This document shows, one piece after another, positions 33,006 to 42,512 of a stretch of DNA of 64,000 bases (within the stretch, counting starts at the first letter, position 1; every line of letters begins with the position of its first letter). The position numbers and the translations under genes were made by a program. The stretch is from contig CBDDLD010000004.1 in NCBI GenBank assembly GCA_965230605.1, positions 2,418,001 to 2,482,000 of the forward strand. Direction: 5' to 3'. The DNA is from CBDDLD01 sp965230605. GTDB lineage: Bacteria; Bacteroidota; Bacteroidia; Flavobacteriales; Flavobacteriaceae. The notes under the pieces are model-generated. The model was not told the DNA's origin. It worked only from the letters and a program-made list of their open reading frames with translations, and did not search any database.

Positions 33006-33008
33006 ATG

Positions 33009-34103
33009 TTACAGTTCAATATCATCTATATCGTTCCAATGGGCCTTTTGTTGTACGGTACCACGGTTCAATTTCACAATGCCCGGGTTAGATCTCACAA
33101 TGGTTTTTACAACCTTTTCATCGCACAGATAAAAATCAAAATTCAAATTATAATCCGATTTTATCTGCTGTTTAGCATCCTCTCCCGAAGAACTTAAACC
33201 AATAACGGTGTACCCTTTACTAATGGCTTTATCTGAAAAGGCTTTTAATTTTTTCACACCTTCTTCTTCCCCTTTAGTAATATCATACATAGCAATAATG
33301 ATCAGTTTATCAACTTCTAAAAACTGTTGTGTTAGGTCTTCAGAGTCTGATTCTATAGAGAAATCTTGAATAGGCGGTACATAGCCTTCATCAATAACTT
33401 TTGTCTCTACACCCACATACTCACCATCTACACTTGGGTAGCTACCATTAGTCACAAATTCTTGCTCCTCGCCATTGACTTTAAATGTCCAAGTATATTC
33501 TAATATCGGTTTTGCTGCATCATCCGGAATAGCCATACCTTCCTGAATGTTTGCGCCTACTTTATAGGCTCTGAAATCTATTGATGGTAAATGCATTAAA
33601 ACATGGTATCCAAACCATAACGACAAAATAAAGCTCAGTAATGCGATTACTGATGTTGGTAGTTTGCCAAAAATGGGTTTAATATGTTCTCGCCCAAAAA
33701 ACAATATGAGAATTAATATGAGTAATACGAGATCTTTATAGAAACTCTCCCAAGGTGTCAACTTAAGTGCATCACCAAAACATCCACAGTCTTTTACTTT
33801 ATCAAAATACGCGGAATAGAAGGTTAAGAACGTAAAGAACACGATCATAAGTAAAAGACTCCAAATGGTAAATTTAGGTTGATAGCCGATCAGAAGAAAA
33901 ACACCAAGAACCACTTCAAACACTACCACAAAGACAGAGATCCCTAATGCATAGGGCTCTAGAAAAGGTAAATTAAGAACGTCGGCTCCAAAGTACTCCT
34001 GTAATTTATATGAAAATCCGAGCGGATCATTAAGCTTTATAAATCCTGAAATGATAAATAAAACGCCTACAAAAATACGACTGATGCTTACTACTGCTTT
34101 CAT
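33009..34103 (-). CDS. BT_3928 family protein: DoxX domain plus thioredoxin-like domain
   Basis: From the ATG at 34103 (MKAVVSISRIF) the protein has 364 residues; a longer start at 34124 would overlap the previous gene. Residues about 1-135 form a DoxX-like four-helix membrane domain (GVLFIISGFIKLNDPLGF) with a cytoplasmic or periplasmic DCGCFGD loop carrying two Cys. After a further helix (about 150-170) comes a domain of about 190 residues with a thioredoxin-like fold but no CxxC active site. The family is restricted to Bacteroidota and its function is not established. It is grouped with DUF1599 and folP, as in related genomes. Confidence 0.82.
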   Translation of the reverse strand: MKAVVSISRIFVGVLFIISGFIKLNDPLGFSYKLQEYFGADVLNLPFLEPYALGISVFVVVFEVVLGVFLLIGYQPKFTIWSLLLMIVFFTFLTFYSAYFDKVKDCGCFGDALKLTPWESFYKDLVLLILILILFFGREHIKPIFGKLPTSVIALLSFILSLWFGYHVLMHLPSIDFRAYKVGANIQEGMAIPDDAAKPILEYTWTFKVNGEEQEFVTNGSYPSVDGEYVGVETKVIDEGYVPPIQDFSIESDSEDLTQQFLEVDKLIIIAMYDITKGEEEGVKKLKAFSDKAISKGYTVIGLSSSGEDAKQQIKSDYNLNFDFYLCDEKVVKTIVRSNPGIVKLNRGTVQQKAHWNDIDDIEL

Positions 34104-34107
34104 GATG

Positions 34108-34650
34108 TTATTTTTCTTCTTCAATATGAATTAACGCAAATACCGAGTAATTGATCATATCCTGATAATTTGCATCGATACCTTCACTCACTAATGTCTT
34201 TCCTGAATTGTCCTCAATTTGCTTTACCCGAAGTAATTTTTGAAGAATAAGATCCGTTAACGAGCTCACACGCATGTCTCTCCAAGCTTCACCATAATCG
34301 TGGTTCTTATCCATCATAAGTTGCTTGGTAACAGCAACTTTTTCATCATACTGTTGCGTGGCTTCATCAAGAGACATGTCCGGTTGCTCAACAACCCCTT
34401 TTTCAAGTTGTATCAAAGCCATAATGCAATAATTTATGATTCCGATAAACTCACTAACCTCACCTTCATCGACTTTCCTTACACTATTCTGCTGTAGGCT
34501 TCTAATGCGTTGTGCTTTTATGAAGATTTGGTCGGTAAGAGAAGGTAGTCGTAGTATACGCCATGCACTACCGTAATCTTTCATTTTATTTATAAATAAG
34601 CTTCTACAATTCTCGATGACAGCATCATACTGTTTTGACGTATCTTGCAT
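34108..34650 (-). CDS. DUF1599 domain protein
   Basis: A 180-residue cytosolic protein with a duplicated DUF1599 unit: KMKDYGSAWRILRLPSLTDQ with FIGIINYCIMALIQ in the first half, and KNHDYGEAWRDMRVSSLTDL with MINYSVFALIHIE in the second. The conserved D-Y-G-x-A-W pattern is linked to nucleotide modification (Nmad-type) domains by family annotation. It is divergent from folP and 4 bp upstream of the BT_3928 start, so these two form an operon. Confidence 0.85.
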   Translation of the reverse strand: MQDTSKQYDAVIENCRSLFINKMKDYGSAWRILRLPSLTDQIFIKAQRIRSLQQNSVRKVDEGEVSEFIGIINYCIMALIQLEKGVVEQPDMSLDEATQQYDEKVAVTKQLMMDKNHDYGEAWRDMRVSSLTDLILQKLLRVKQIEDNSGKTLVSEGIDANYQDMINYSVFALIHIEEEK

Positions 34651-34739
34651 TTAATTCGGTTAAAATTTGCGTAAATTTCGCTTAAATTGTTTAAAGTACA
34701 AAGTAATCATTATAAAGTTATAATAACTTATAAAAGCCC

Positions 34740-34747
34740 TATTTTTG
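34740..34747 (+). promoter_or_regulatory. -7 box of folP
   Basis: TATTTTTG fits TAnnTTTG, 22 bp before the folP ATG at 34770. Confidence 0.45.
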
Positions 34748-34769
34748 AGATTCCATTAACAGTAATTCA

Positions 34770-35597
34770 ATGACCATAAATTGCAAAGGACAGCTGATCG
34801 ACTTAACAACTCCTAAAGTCATGGGAGTCATCAATATTACACCTGATTCGTTCTATGATAGAAGCAGACTTCAATCGACAAAAGTTATTCTGAGTGCAGT
34901 TGAATTGATGCTTAATGATGGTGCTACTTTTATAGATATTGGTGGTTACAGTTCCAGACCGGGTGCTAATGATATCACTGAGGATAAGGAGTTAGAGCGT
35001 GTCATCCCTGTTATTGAAGCTATCATGAAAACATTTCCTGAAGCTCTTATCTCCGTGGATACCTTTAGAAGTCAGGTTGCTAAACGTGCCATTGAAGCCG
35101 GAGCTGCACTTGTTAATGATATTTCTGCCGGACATCTAGATGATACTATGATGGCTACGGTGTCTACTTTACGTGTTCCTTACATTATGATGCATATGAA
35201 AGGTAACCCTAGAACGATGCAAAAGCAGGCTTCCTATGAAGACATGATCAAAGAGATCCTCTCCTATTTTGCTGAACGCATTACGTTAGCCCATAGTCAT
35301 CAAATCAATGATATTATTATTGACCCTGGATTTGGGTTTTCAAAAACCTTAGAGCAGAACTACGAGTTATTAAACAATCTCGATTTGCTTAAAATGGCTG
35401 ACAAACCTATCCTAGCCGGTGTTTCTAGAAAGTCCATGATCTACAAACTTCTAAAAAGTTCTCCTGAAGAAGCCCTTAACGGTACCACAGCACTGAATAT
35501 GATTGCCTTAGAGCATGGTGCCTCCATTCTAAGGGTGCATGATGTTAAAGAGGCTGTAGAATGTGTTACTTTATTTAATCAATTAAAACAAAACTAG
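34770..35597 (+). CDS. folP: Dihydropteroate synthase
   Basis: A 275-residue TIM-barrel enzyme of normal length. Signature segments: VMGVINITPDSFYD, GATFIDIGGYSSRPGA, ISVDTFRSQVA, LVNDISAG, IDPGFGFSKT and the C-terminal LRVHDVKEA. It joins pterin pyrophosphate and p-aminobenzoate in folate synthesis and is the sulfonamide target. The downstream lipoprotein gene starts directly after its stop. Confidence 0.96.
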   Translation: MTINCKGQLIDLTTPKVMGVINITPDSFYDRSRLQSTKVILSAVELMLNDGATFIDIGGYSSRPGANDITEDKELERVIPVIEAIMKTFPEALISVDTFRSQVAKRAIEAGAALVNDISAGHLDDTMMATVSTLRVPYIMMHMKGNPRTMQKQASYEDMIKEILSYFAERITLAHSHQINDIIIDPGFGFSKTLEQNYELLNNLDLLKMADKPILAGVSRKSMIYKLLKSSPEEALNGTTALNMIALEHGASILRVHDVKEAVECVTLFNQLKQN

Positions 35598-36296
35598 ATG
35601 AGATACTGGGTTTTAATAATCTTATTGTCATTGTTCTCATGCTCTGACAAGAAAGTCATCGTACTACCCGAGATTGGAAATGCTAAGATCACTGAAGTGA
35701 ATGATGTCTCAGCGGCATATCTTTTCTACGATGTTACGCAAGCTGACAGTGTAGAATTCAATAGAAAAAATATAATCGGCACCACAAATTGGCTGGTAAA
35801 TGTTGATAAACGCCTAACGCTCAAACAGGCCATGCCGCATATTAAATATTTACAAGACAAGCGCCGCAATGCGAAGATGCATAAGAATGAAGCCGCACGT
35901 AATTACTTCACCTGTAATGATACGATTATAAAGAATTTGGGGTTTATTGATTTTACTGATGTTGATTATATTACTGACTTAGATTCATTTAAAGATGAAT
36001 CAATTTTAAAAAGTGAGTTAAAGTATGTTACGATACATTTTTTTTCTGAATTCACTTTAATTGATGAATTTTCTGGCCTTAAGCATACGAGATCTGATGC
36101 AATGATAAACAAAGCTAATCCAGTTGATAATGAATTAAACAAACTGAAAAAAAGTGATGAATTAACAGAAGTCTCTTTGTTTTTTGATTCTAAATTAACT
36201 TTTCAAGAATACATTGCACTTAAATCTAAAATTTTGACAATTAATTCTGAAAATGTATTAATAATTAATGAAGAATTTATCATTGAAGCTAACTAG
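35598..36296 (+). CDS. Lipoprotein of unknown function
   Basis: A 232-residue protein with a short lipoprotein signal (LLSLFSCSDK, Cys about 15). The mature part has LTLKQAMPHIKYLQDKRRNA, NYFTCNDTIIKNLGFIDFTD and an acidic C-terminal half. It has no recognised domain. It abuts folP with no gap and is followed 47 bp later by cdaA; it may be translationally coupled to folP. Confidence 0.7.
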   Translation: MRYWVLIILLSLFSCSDKKVIVLPEIGNAKITEVNDVSAAYLFYDVTQADSVEFNRKNIIGTTNWLVNVDKRLTLKQAMPHIKYLQDKRRNAKMHKNEAARNYFTCNDTIIKNLGFIDFTDVDYITDLDSFKDESILKSELKYVTIHFFSEFTLIDEFSGLKHTRSDAMINKANPVDNELNKLKKSDELTEVSLFFDSKLTFQEYIALKSKILTINSENVLIINEEFIIEAN

Positions 36297-36343
36297 TTCA
36301 TTAATTAATCCTAATTTGTTAAATTAGCAAAAAGCCATCACCA

Positions 36344-37126
36344 TTGGATCAATTTGAATTTTGGGACTTTCGCTTTATAGATTTTGTCGACGTATTTCTC
36401 GTCGCTATTCTCCTCTACTATATTTATAAGCTGGTAAAAGGCACTGTGGCCATCAATATCTTTATTGGTATACTCATTATCTACTTTGTTTGGCGATTGA
36501 CCGATTACCTCAACATGCACATGCTCTATCGCATCTTTGATGGCTTTATGAAAGTGGGTATTATTGCATTGATCGTGGTCTTTCAACCTGAGATCCGAAA
36601 ATTTCTCTTAATGGTGGGTTCAACCAATATCGGTGGCAAGAAACGTATTTTTAAAAACTTCAAGTTCTTAAAGTCAGATGTAGATACGGTTACTGATGTT
36701 GATGCTATTATTGACGCTTGTAATAAAATGGCAGCAACCCATACCGGAGCGCTTATTGTTATAGAGCGTAATAACAACCTGGACTTTCTGACCACAACCG
36801 GTGATGAGATGAATATTAATGTGTCTCAACCTATCATTGAAAGTATCTTCTTTAAGAATAGTCCACTACATGATGGTGCTATTGTGATTTCAAATAATAT
36901 TGTAAAAGCAACTCGTGTGATTCTTCCGGTGAATAATGAAAAAACGATTCCGGAACGTTTTGGACTACGACACAGGGCTGCTATCGGAATTACAGAAAAA
37001 ACAGATGCTGTCGCTATTGCTGTAAGTGAAGAAACCGGTCAAATATCTTATATAAAAAATGGTGAGTTTGAAATGTATAAAACCACCAATGACCTCATCG
37101 AAAAAATTAAAAAAGACCTTGTGTAA
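36344..37126 (+). CDS. cdaA: Diadenylate cyclase CdaA
   Basis: A 260-residue protein with three N-terminal membrane helices (about 12-80, including LYYIYKLVKGTVAINIFIGI) and a cytosolic DAC domain. Active-site motifs SPLHDGAIVI (DGA) and FGLRHRAAIG (RHR) are intact. It makes the second messenger c-di-AMP from two ATP, controlling osmolyte and envelope balance. The frame starts at a TTG at 36344, which aligns well with the usual short N-terminus; no nearby ATG fits. The stop overlaps the ATG of the next gene by one base (TAATG). Confidence 0.93.
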   Translation: MDQFEFWDFRFIDFVDVFLVAILLYYIYKLVKGTVAINIFIGILIIYFVWRLTDYLNMHMLYRIFDGFMKVGIIALIVVFQPEIRKFLLMVGSTNIGGKKRIFKNFKFLKSDVDTVTDVDAIIDACNKMAATHTGALIVIERNNNLDFLTTTGDEMNINVSQPIIESIFFKNSPLHDGAIVISNNIVKATRVILPVNNEKTIPERFGLRHRAAIGITEKTDAVAIAVSEETGQISYIKNGEFEMYKTTNDLIEKIKKDLV

Positions 37127-37935
37127 TGGTTTGTAAAAACTGTCATGCTGAATTAGACGATGATCAAAACTTTTGCTACCAATGTGGTGCAAAAGTCATT
37201 CGGAATAGGCTTACACCAAAGATTATTGCCAAACAAATTAATGAGGAGTTTATTTCTATAGACAATAGACTTTTGCAAACCTTGATTGATTTGATGAGAA
37301 AACCGGATTCTGTAATCAATGGCTATATCAACGGCTTACGAAAGCGATATGTAGGTGTTATTTCTTATTATGCCATTGCGTTAACCGTATTAGGGTTTCA
37401 GGTATTCTTGCTCAAAACATTTTTTCCCGATTTTTTCGAATCTCAAAGCAACGCCATGGTGACCGGATTTAATGCTACCGGACCCCAAGCAAAAAATGCA
37501 TTTACAGATGGTATGCAAATAGCTTCAGGATGGTTAATGGAATATCAGGGTATCTTATTTACTATGCTTATGCCCTTGTTAGCTGTTGGAACCTGGCTAC
37601 TATATTTAGATAAACGGGTTCATAATTACACGGAGCATATAGTAATCAATTTATACACCAATTCGCAGACCATTTTCTTTAGCTTTGTCATCTACATTGC
37701 TTTTGCCTTATTTGGTGTAACCGATTATGTTACTGCTTCTTTAATAGTTTCTCCATTGACCATTTTATATGGTGCCTATGTTTTTAAATGCTTATATAAA
37801 GAATCTTATATTATATCAGTAGTCCGGTATTTGGCTGCATTTTTTATCTACTTGATTGTTTTTGGAATGATAATGGCTATTGTGATGATCATCTTTTTCA
37901 TTTATTTATATTCTTCAGGTAAGCTTCAACCATGA
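37126..37935 (+). CDS. DUF3667 zinc-ribbon membrane protein 1
   Basis: A 269-residue protein. The N-terminal zinc ribbon is CKNCHAELDDDQNFCYQCG (four Cys). A conserved segment follows: RLLQTLIDLMRKPDSVINGY and RKRYVGVISYYAIAL, then four or five membrane helices. This is the DUF3667 layout found across Bacteroidota, function unknown. It overlaps the end of cdaA by one base (TAATG) and the next paralogue by 4 bp, so all three are one operon. Confidence 0.82.
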   Translation: MVCKNCHAELDDDQNFCYQCGAKVIRNRLTPKIIAKQINEEFISIDNRLLQTLIDLMRKPDSVINGYINGLRKRYVGVISYYAIALTVLGFQVFLLKTFFPDFFESQSNAMVTGFNATGPQAKNAFTDGMQIASGWLMEYQGILFTMLMPLLAVGTWLLYLDKRVHNYTEHIVINLYTNSQTIFFSFVIYIAFALFGVTDYVTASLIVSPLTILYGAYVFKCLYKESYIISVVRYLAAFFIYLIVFGMIMAIVMIIFFIYLYSSGKLQP

Positions 37936-38750
37936 TTTGCAAAAACTGTAATAGCGAACTTCTAGATTCTAGTGATTATTGTAACAATTGCGGTGCTAGA
38001 GTGATTAAAAATCGTTTGACGTTTAAAAATCTTCTATCCTATTTTGCTGAAGAATTTTTAAACTACGACAACCGGCTCTTACAAACCTTTATCCAGCTTT
38101 TCACTAAGCCCGAACATGTCATACGGAGCTATATTGATGGTACCAGAAAAAAGCATGTTAATGTCATCAGTTATTTTGCTATAGCGATCACCATCTCTGG
38201 GTTACAACTTTTTATACTGCAAAAGTTCTTTCCTGAAGCCATAGATTTTTCAGCAGTGGCACAACCAGGTACTGAGAATATATCTGAAGGTGTTTTCAGC
38301 TTTGTAAAAGAGTACCAATCCATAGCCATGATGATCAATGTGCCTTTATATGCATTAATATCAAAATTGGTATTTATAAAAGAGAAAAAGCTTGGATATA
38401 ACTATACTGAACATCTGGTTATCTTTATGTACATTCTGGCTCAGATTTCTATTGTGAATACTATAATTATGGGTGTTGGCGCTACTTTTGGATTCCCAAT
38501 AGGGCTTATGTCTATGTTTCTGGGACCTCTACAAATAATCTATTCCGGGTATTGTCTAAAGCGTATTTTTAAATTAGATTGGCCTAATTTCATATTGAGA
38601 ACACTCATTTTCTTTATTATCATGCTCGTCTTATTTGTACTCTTAGTCGTTGCTATGATCATCATTGGAAAATACACGGGATTCTTAGATGAATTTATTG
38701 AAGCGCAACGGCAGGCAGCAGAAGCTGCTAAAAATGCAAAGCCACAATAG
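37932..38750 (+). CDS. DUF3667 zinc-ribbon membrane protein 2
   Basis: A 272-residue paralogue of the previous gene, with zinc ribbon CKNCNSELLDSSDYCNNCG, RLLQTFIQLFTKPEHVIRSY, RKKHVNVISYFAIAI and several membrane helices; the C-terminal tail is Ala/Gln rich. The tandem copies are diverged, so the duplication is old. It ends the cdaA operon and is convergent with the ABC exporter. Confidence 0.82.
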   Translation: MICKNCNSELLDSSDYCNNCGARVIKNRLTFKNLLSYFAEEFLNYDNRLLQTFIQLFTKPEHVIRSYIDGTRKKHVNVISYFAIAITISGLQLFILQKFFPEAIDFSAVAQPGTENISEGVFSFVKEYQSIAMMINVPLYALISKLVFIKEKKLGYNYTEHLVIFMYILAQISIVNTIIMGVGATFGFPIGLMSMFLGPLQIIYSGYCLKRIFKLDWPNFILRTLIFFIIMLVLFVLLVVAMIIIGKYTGFLDEFIEAQRQAAEAAKNAKPQ

Positions 38751-38752
38751 GT

Positions 38753-40522
38753 TTAAGCACTTTCAGCTTTTAAGAATTGAACCTCATATAGGTTTTTGTA
38801 GTAACCATTCTCTTTTTGGAGTAATGATTTATGTGTACCAACTTCAACGATCTCACCGGCATCCATAACAATAATTTGATCCGCTTTTTGAATAGTAGCC
38901 AATCGGTGTGCAATTACAATAGAAGTTCTTCCCTTGGTAATTGTATCTGTAGCTTCTTGAATTAATTGTTCAGAATACGAGTCTACAGAAGATGTTGCTT
39001 CATCCAATATCAAAATACTCGGATTAGTGACGTAAGCTCTTAAGAAAGATATTAATTGACGCTGCCCTGAAGATAACATTACACCGCGTTCTTTAACGTT
39101 ATAGTGATAACCATTAGGTAGACTGGTTATAAAATCGTGAATACCGATAGCCTTTGCAGCTTCAATTACATCTGCCTCAGTAATATATTCATTATTCAGT
39201 GTGATATTATTCAATATAGTATCTGCAAATAAGAATACATCTTGAAGCACAACAGCAATCTGGTTTCTTAATGATGCCAAAGTAAACGTATTAATATTAG
39301 TATCATCAATGGTTATAGTACCTGAATTTATATCGTAAAAACGGTTTAGTAAATTAATGATTGTCGATTTTCCTGCTCCCGTAGCACCAACTATAGCTAC
39401 TGTTTCTCCAGATTTTATATTTAGAGAAATCCCTTTGAGAACTTCTTCATTTTCGACATAAGAAAATCTAACATCTTTAAAAGTGATATCGCCTTTAAAA
39501 TGATTTGCAACCTGAGCGCCATTATCATCTATGTTAGAGTCGGTATCCAATACTTTAAACACACGATCTGCAGCAACCATACCCATTTGTAGCGTATTGA
39601 ATTTATTCGCAATTTGGTTTAATGGTCTAAACATCATCGGAATAAACATTACAAAAGCCATAAGATCTCCTGTACTAGTATTGGGGTTATTCGCCACAAT
39701 ACCCAAAGCTCCAATCCAAATAACTACTCCCATAGTTAACGAGGATAAAAACTCCGCTATTGGAAAGAAAATAGAATTATACCAAACGGTTTTCAACCAG
39801 GCCTTTTTATGACGTTCGTTGATAGTCTTGAAATTTTTATATTCAGTAACTTCTCTGGTGAATAACTGCAATATTTTCATTCCTGTTACACGCTCTTGCA
39901 CAAACGAATTAAGGTTAGCAACTTCGGTACGCACATCTTCAAAAGCACGCTTCATATATTTCTGGAAGATCTTAGTAGCAAAAACAATAAGTGGTAACGT
40001 AGTGAATACAATTAAGCTCAACTTCGGGTTCATGTATACCATGGCGATGCCAACGACCAACATTTTTAAGATATCACTAAAGATCATAAACAAGCCTTGC
40101 CCAAAAATATCGGCAATACGTTCCATATCGGTAACTGCTCTGGTAATTAAAACACCTACTGATGACTTATCATAGTAAGTCATTTTAAACTTAAGCATAT
40201 GTTTAAATAGCTTCACTCGTATATCTTTAACCACGGACTGTCCCAGCCAACTTGCATAATAAATGAAAAGAAGTTGGCAAACCACTTCTAGCACCAATAA
40301 GCCAAGCATGATTAAGATGTAAAATAAAAATCCATCGTATTGCTGTTTAGCAATTTGGGTATCTACAGCTTGCTGTAGCACATAAGGCCTTAAGGCTCCA
40401 AACACAGCAAGACCAATAACACAGGCTAAAGAAATGAAGAATATAAAACGATAGGGCTTAATGTATTTAAGCAGTCGTTTAAATAAGGTAACATCAAATA
40501 TTTTCTTTGTTGTATTCGACAT
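38753..40522 (-). CDS. ABC transporter, fused permease and ATPase (MsbA/MDR-like)
   Basis: A 589-residue half-transporter. N-terminal transmembrane domain with six helices (about 20-320), then the nucleotide-binding domain: Walker A GATGAGKSTII, Q loop VLQDVFLF, signature LSSGQRQLISFLRAY, Walker B SILILDEATSSVD, and H loop IVIAHRLATI. All catalytic residues are present. The substrate is likely lipid or drug; homodimer expected because no partner is adjacent. truA lies 2 bp upstream, so they share a transcript. Confidence 0.92.
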   Translation of the reverse strand: MSNTTKKIFDVTLFKRLLKYIKPYRFIFFISLACVIGLAVFGALRPYVLQQAVDTQIAKQQYDGFLFYILIMLGLLVLEVVCQLLFIYYASWLGQSVVKDIRVKLFKHMLKFKMTYYDKSSVGVLITRAVTDMERIADIFGQGLFMIFSDILKMLVVGIAMVYMNPKLSLIVFTTLPLIVFATKIFQKYMKRAFEDVRTEVANLNSFVQERVTGMKILQLFTREVTEYKNFKTINERHKKAWLKTVWYNSIFFPIAEFLSSLTMGVVIWIGALGIVANNPNTSTGDLMAFVMFIPMMFRPLNQIANKFNTLQMGMVAADRVFKVLDTDSNIDDNGAQVANHFKGDITFKDVRFSYVENEEVLKGISLNIKSGETVAIVGATGAGKSTIINLLNRFYDINSGTITIDDTNINTFTLASLRNQIAVVLQDVFLFADTILNNITLNNEYITEADVIEAAKAIGIHDFITSLPNGYHYNVKERGVMLSSGQRQLISFLRAYVTNPSILILDEATSSVDSYSEQLIQEATDTITKGRTSIVIAHRLATIQKADQIIVMDAGEIVEVGTHKSLLQKENGYYKNLYEVQFLKAESA

Positions 40523-40524
40523 AT

Positions 40525-41271
40525 TTACAGTGTCCTAATTGTTTTTGGGTAATTAACTTCTACTAAATATAGACCATGAGCAGGTACAGAAAACCCAGCC
40601 TTACCTCGATCTTTTGATTTTATGATGTGATGCATATCTTCAATTTCGAGTTTATTGAGTCCAATATTAACCAAGGTTCCAACAATGGCTCTTACCATAT
40701 TTCTTAAAAATCGATCAGCGGTAATTGTAAAAATCAGCTCATCATTTTTATATTCCCAATACGCATCTTCTATTTTACAATAATACGTTTTTACATCCGT
40801 ATTACTTTTCGAAAAGCATTGAAAATCTTTATACTCCAATAATATTTTACTTGCTGTATTCATTTTTTCCACATCCAATGGCTGTTGTACATAATAAGCC
40901 AGTTCTTCAGTAAATACGTTTTTCTTAATCGCTATACGATAATTATAGGTACGTCTTGTTGCACTAAATCGAGCATGTGCCTCAGAGTTGACCTTAAAAA
41001 TATCAGCTATTGCAATCGTTTTTGGCAAAAATGAATTCAGTTTGTATGCCAGATTAGTAGTGTCCATTTCTCCATCAAAATCAAAATGAGCAAACATTTG
41101 GCTTGCATGCACACCACTATCTGTCCTTCCCGCTCCTACAACACTAATTTCTGAGCTTAAAAGTTTAGATAATGCATCTTCAATAACTTCTTGTACAGAT
41201 ATTGCGTTTGGTTGTATTTGCCATCCATGATACGCTTTACCATTATATGATAATTCTAAGAAATATCTCAA
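40525..41271 (-). CDS. truA: tRNA pseudouridine synthase A
   Basis: A 248-residue enzyme with the TruA motif VVGAGRTDSGVHASQMFAHF including the catalytic Asp, and YHGWQIQPN near the start; the C-terminal FLRNMVRAIVGTLVNIG is conserved. It modifies uridines 38-40 of tRNA anticodon stems. It precedes the ABC exporter gene. Confidence 0.95.
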   Translation of the reverse strand: MRYFLELSYNGKAYHGWQIQPNAISVQEVIEDALSKLLSSEISVVGAGRTDSGVHASQMFAHFDFDGEMDTTNLAYKLNSFLPKTIAIADIFKVNSEAHARFSATRRTYNYRIAIKKNVFTEELAYYVQQPLDVEKMNTASKILLEYKDFQCFSKSNTDVKTYYCKIEDAYWEYKNDELIFTITADRFLRNMVRAIVGTLVNIGLNKLEIEDMHHIIKSKDRGKAGFSVPAHGLYLVEVNYPKTIRTL

Positions 41272-41285
41272 TCTAAACTTTTACA

Positions 41286-41316
41286 TTTGTTAAAAGAGCA
41301 AAGATAAATAGTTTTG
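41286..41316 (+). promoter_or_regulatory. Bacteroidota-type promoter of the phosphodiesterase gene
   Basis: TTTG (41286-41289) is followed after 19 bp by TAGTTTTG (41309-41316). This is the standard -33/-7 arrangement, 28 bp before the ATG at 41344. Confidence 0.65.
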
Positions 41317-41343
41317 TTACGACTCGCCTTACATTAACATTTT

Positions 41344-41835
41344 ATGAAGAAAATTTTACTCCTATCTGATACACATAGTTATATGGATGATACCATCTTA
41401 AAATATGTGAAACAAGCTGACGAAGTTTGGCATGCTGGAGATATAGGTGATTTAAACGTTACGGACCGCATTAAGGCTCTAAAACCATTAAGAGCAGTTT
41501 ATGGTAATATTGATGATGCTAAGGCCAGAGTAGAATTTCCTGAACATCTACGTTTCTTGTGCGAGGATGTTGACGTTTGGATAACTCATATTGGAGGCTA
41601 TCCTCCAAAATATAATAATAGAGTTAGGGAGTCCATTACTGCCAATCCTCCAGATATATTTATTTGTGGCCATTCTCATATTCTAAAAGTTATGCCCGAT
41701 AAAACACTGGGATTATTACACATGAATCCGGGAGCAATAGGTAAACATGGTTTCCATAAAGTAAGAACCATGATTCGATTTACCATAGACGGAAGTGCTA
41801 TAGAAAATCTTGAAGTTATTGAACTTAAAAAATAA
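41344..41835 (+). CDS. YfcE/MJ0936-type metallophosphoesterase
   Basis: A 163-residue cytosolic calcineurin-like phosphodiesterase. Metal-binding motifs in order: LLSDTHSYMDD, WHAGDIGD, VYGNIDDA, ITHIGG and FICGHSHILKV. The small size fits the YfcE group, which cleaves phosphodiesters; the natural substrate is unknown. It is divergent from truA. Confidence 0.9.
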   Translation: MKKILLLSDTHSYMDDTILKYVKQADEVWHAGDIGDLNVTDRIKALKPLRAVYGNIDDAKARVEFPEHLRFLCEDVDVWITHIGGYPPKYNNRVRESITANPPDIFICGHSHILKVMPDKTLGLLHMNPGAIGKHGFHKVRTMIRFTIDGSAIENLEVIELKK

Positions 41836-41861
41836 AGCCCAAAGTTTTCACTCTGGGCTTT
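41834..41861. terminator. Bidirectional terminator
   Basis: AAAGCCCA (41834-41841) and TGGGCTTT (41854-41861) form a perfect 8-bp stem between two convergent genes. Confidence 0.78.
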
Positions 41862-41888
41862 CGCACTAATACTACTAAGATGTTAGGT

Positions 41889-42299
41889 TTATCGTAATCG
41901 ATCAACAGATTTTACGAGATCTTCGTCCCTTTTGATAGCCTTATTTGCTAAGACCAAAAACACGATAGAAAAAATAGGGAGAATCATCCCAATACCTTTC
42001 TCAGAGACATTAGCCTCTCCAGATAAATTTAGTGACTGATAAACGAATACTCCTAGTAAAATAAAGTTTAATATTATATTGAGTCGTCCCAGCATAAACT
42101 GAGATTTCCTGTTTCTAAATCTAGTTATTGCAATTAGAGATAACACTCCAGATGCAATAAATAAGCCAAGTACATAGTTAATATCCTTAGCGTAAACCAA
42201 TTCTTCAGCTTTATTTGTCCATAGATCAAACACAAAAATAAGACCTACTGAAATAACAGCAGCGGCTAATAAATATAGTGTTTGGATTCTTTGAATCAT
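41889..42299 (-). CDS. DUF4293 membrane protein
   Basis: A 136-residue protein from the ATG at 42299 (MIQRIQTLYLLAAAVISVG), with four membrane helices. MIQRIQT at the start and the ITRFRNRKSQFMLGRLNIILN loop are typical of DUF4293, restricted to Bacteroidota and usually encoded beside rho, as here. Function unknown. A longer start at 42323 adds eight unlikely residues. Confidence 0.85.
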   Translation of the reverse strand: MIQRIQTLYLLAAAVISVGLIFVFDLWTNKAEELVYAKDINYVLGLFIASGVLSLIAITRFRNRKSQFMLGRLNIILNFILLGVFVYQSLNLSGEANVSEKGIGMILPIFSIVFLVLANKAIKRDEDLVKSVDRLR

Positions 42300-42512
42300 A
42301 TATGCTTTAAAATTGAAGCACAAAATTAATAGTTTATTTTAAAAAGTTGTATCAAATTTTAAATAAAAATTGTATTATTGCAGTAGTAATGTGTAAAACA
42401 ACTAATTACACAACACAATCTTCCAATTTAATTTCATTCTTTTTCTTTTTATTTCATTTAGAAAATTTTGAATTAAACATCACTTTATAAAATAATATTA
42501 TCCATAATAAGA

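Noticed and set aside
33009..34103. Active thioredoxin domain in the BT_3928 protein
   Set aside because: No CxxC motif in the C-terminal domain; the only Cys pair (DCGCF) is in the DoxX part.
36338..36586. 82-codon minus-strand frame opposite cdaA
   Set aside because: It lies wholly antisense to well-supported cdaA codons and shows no domain or signal.
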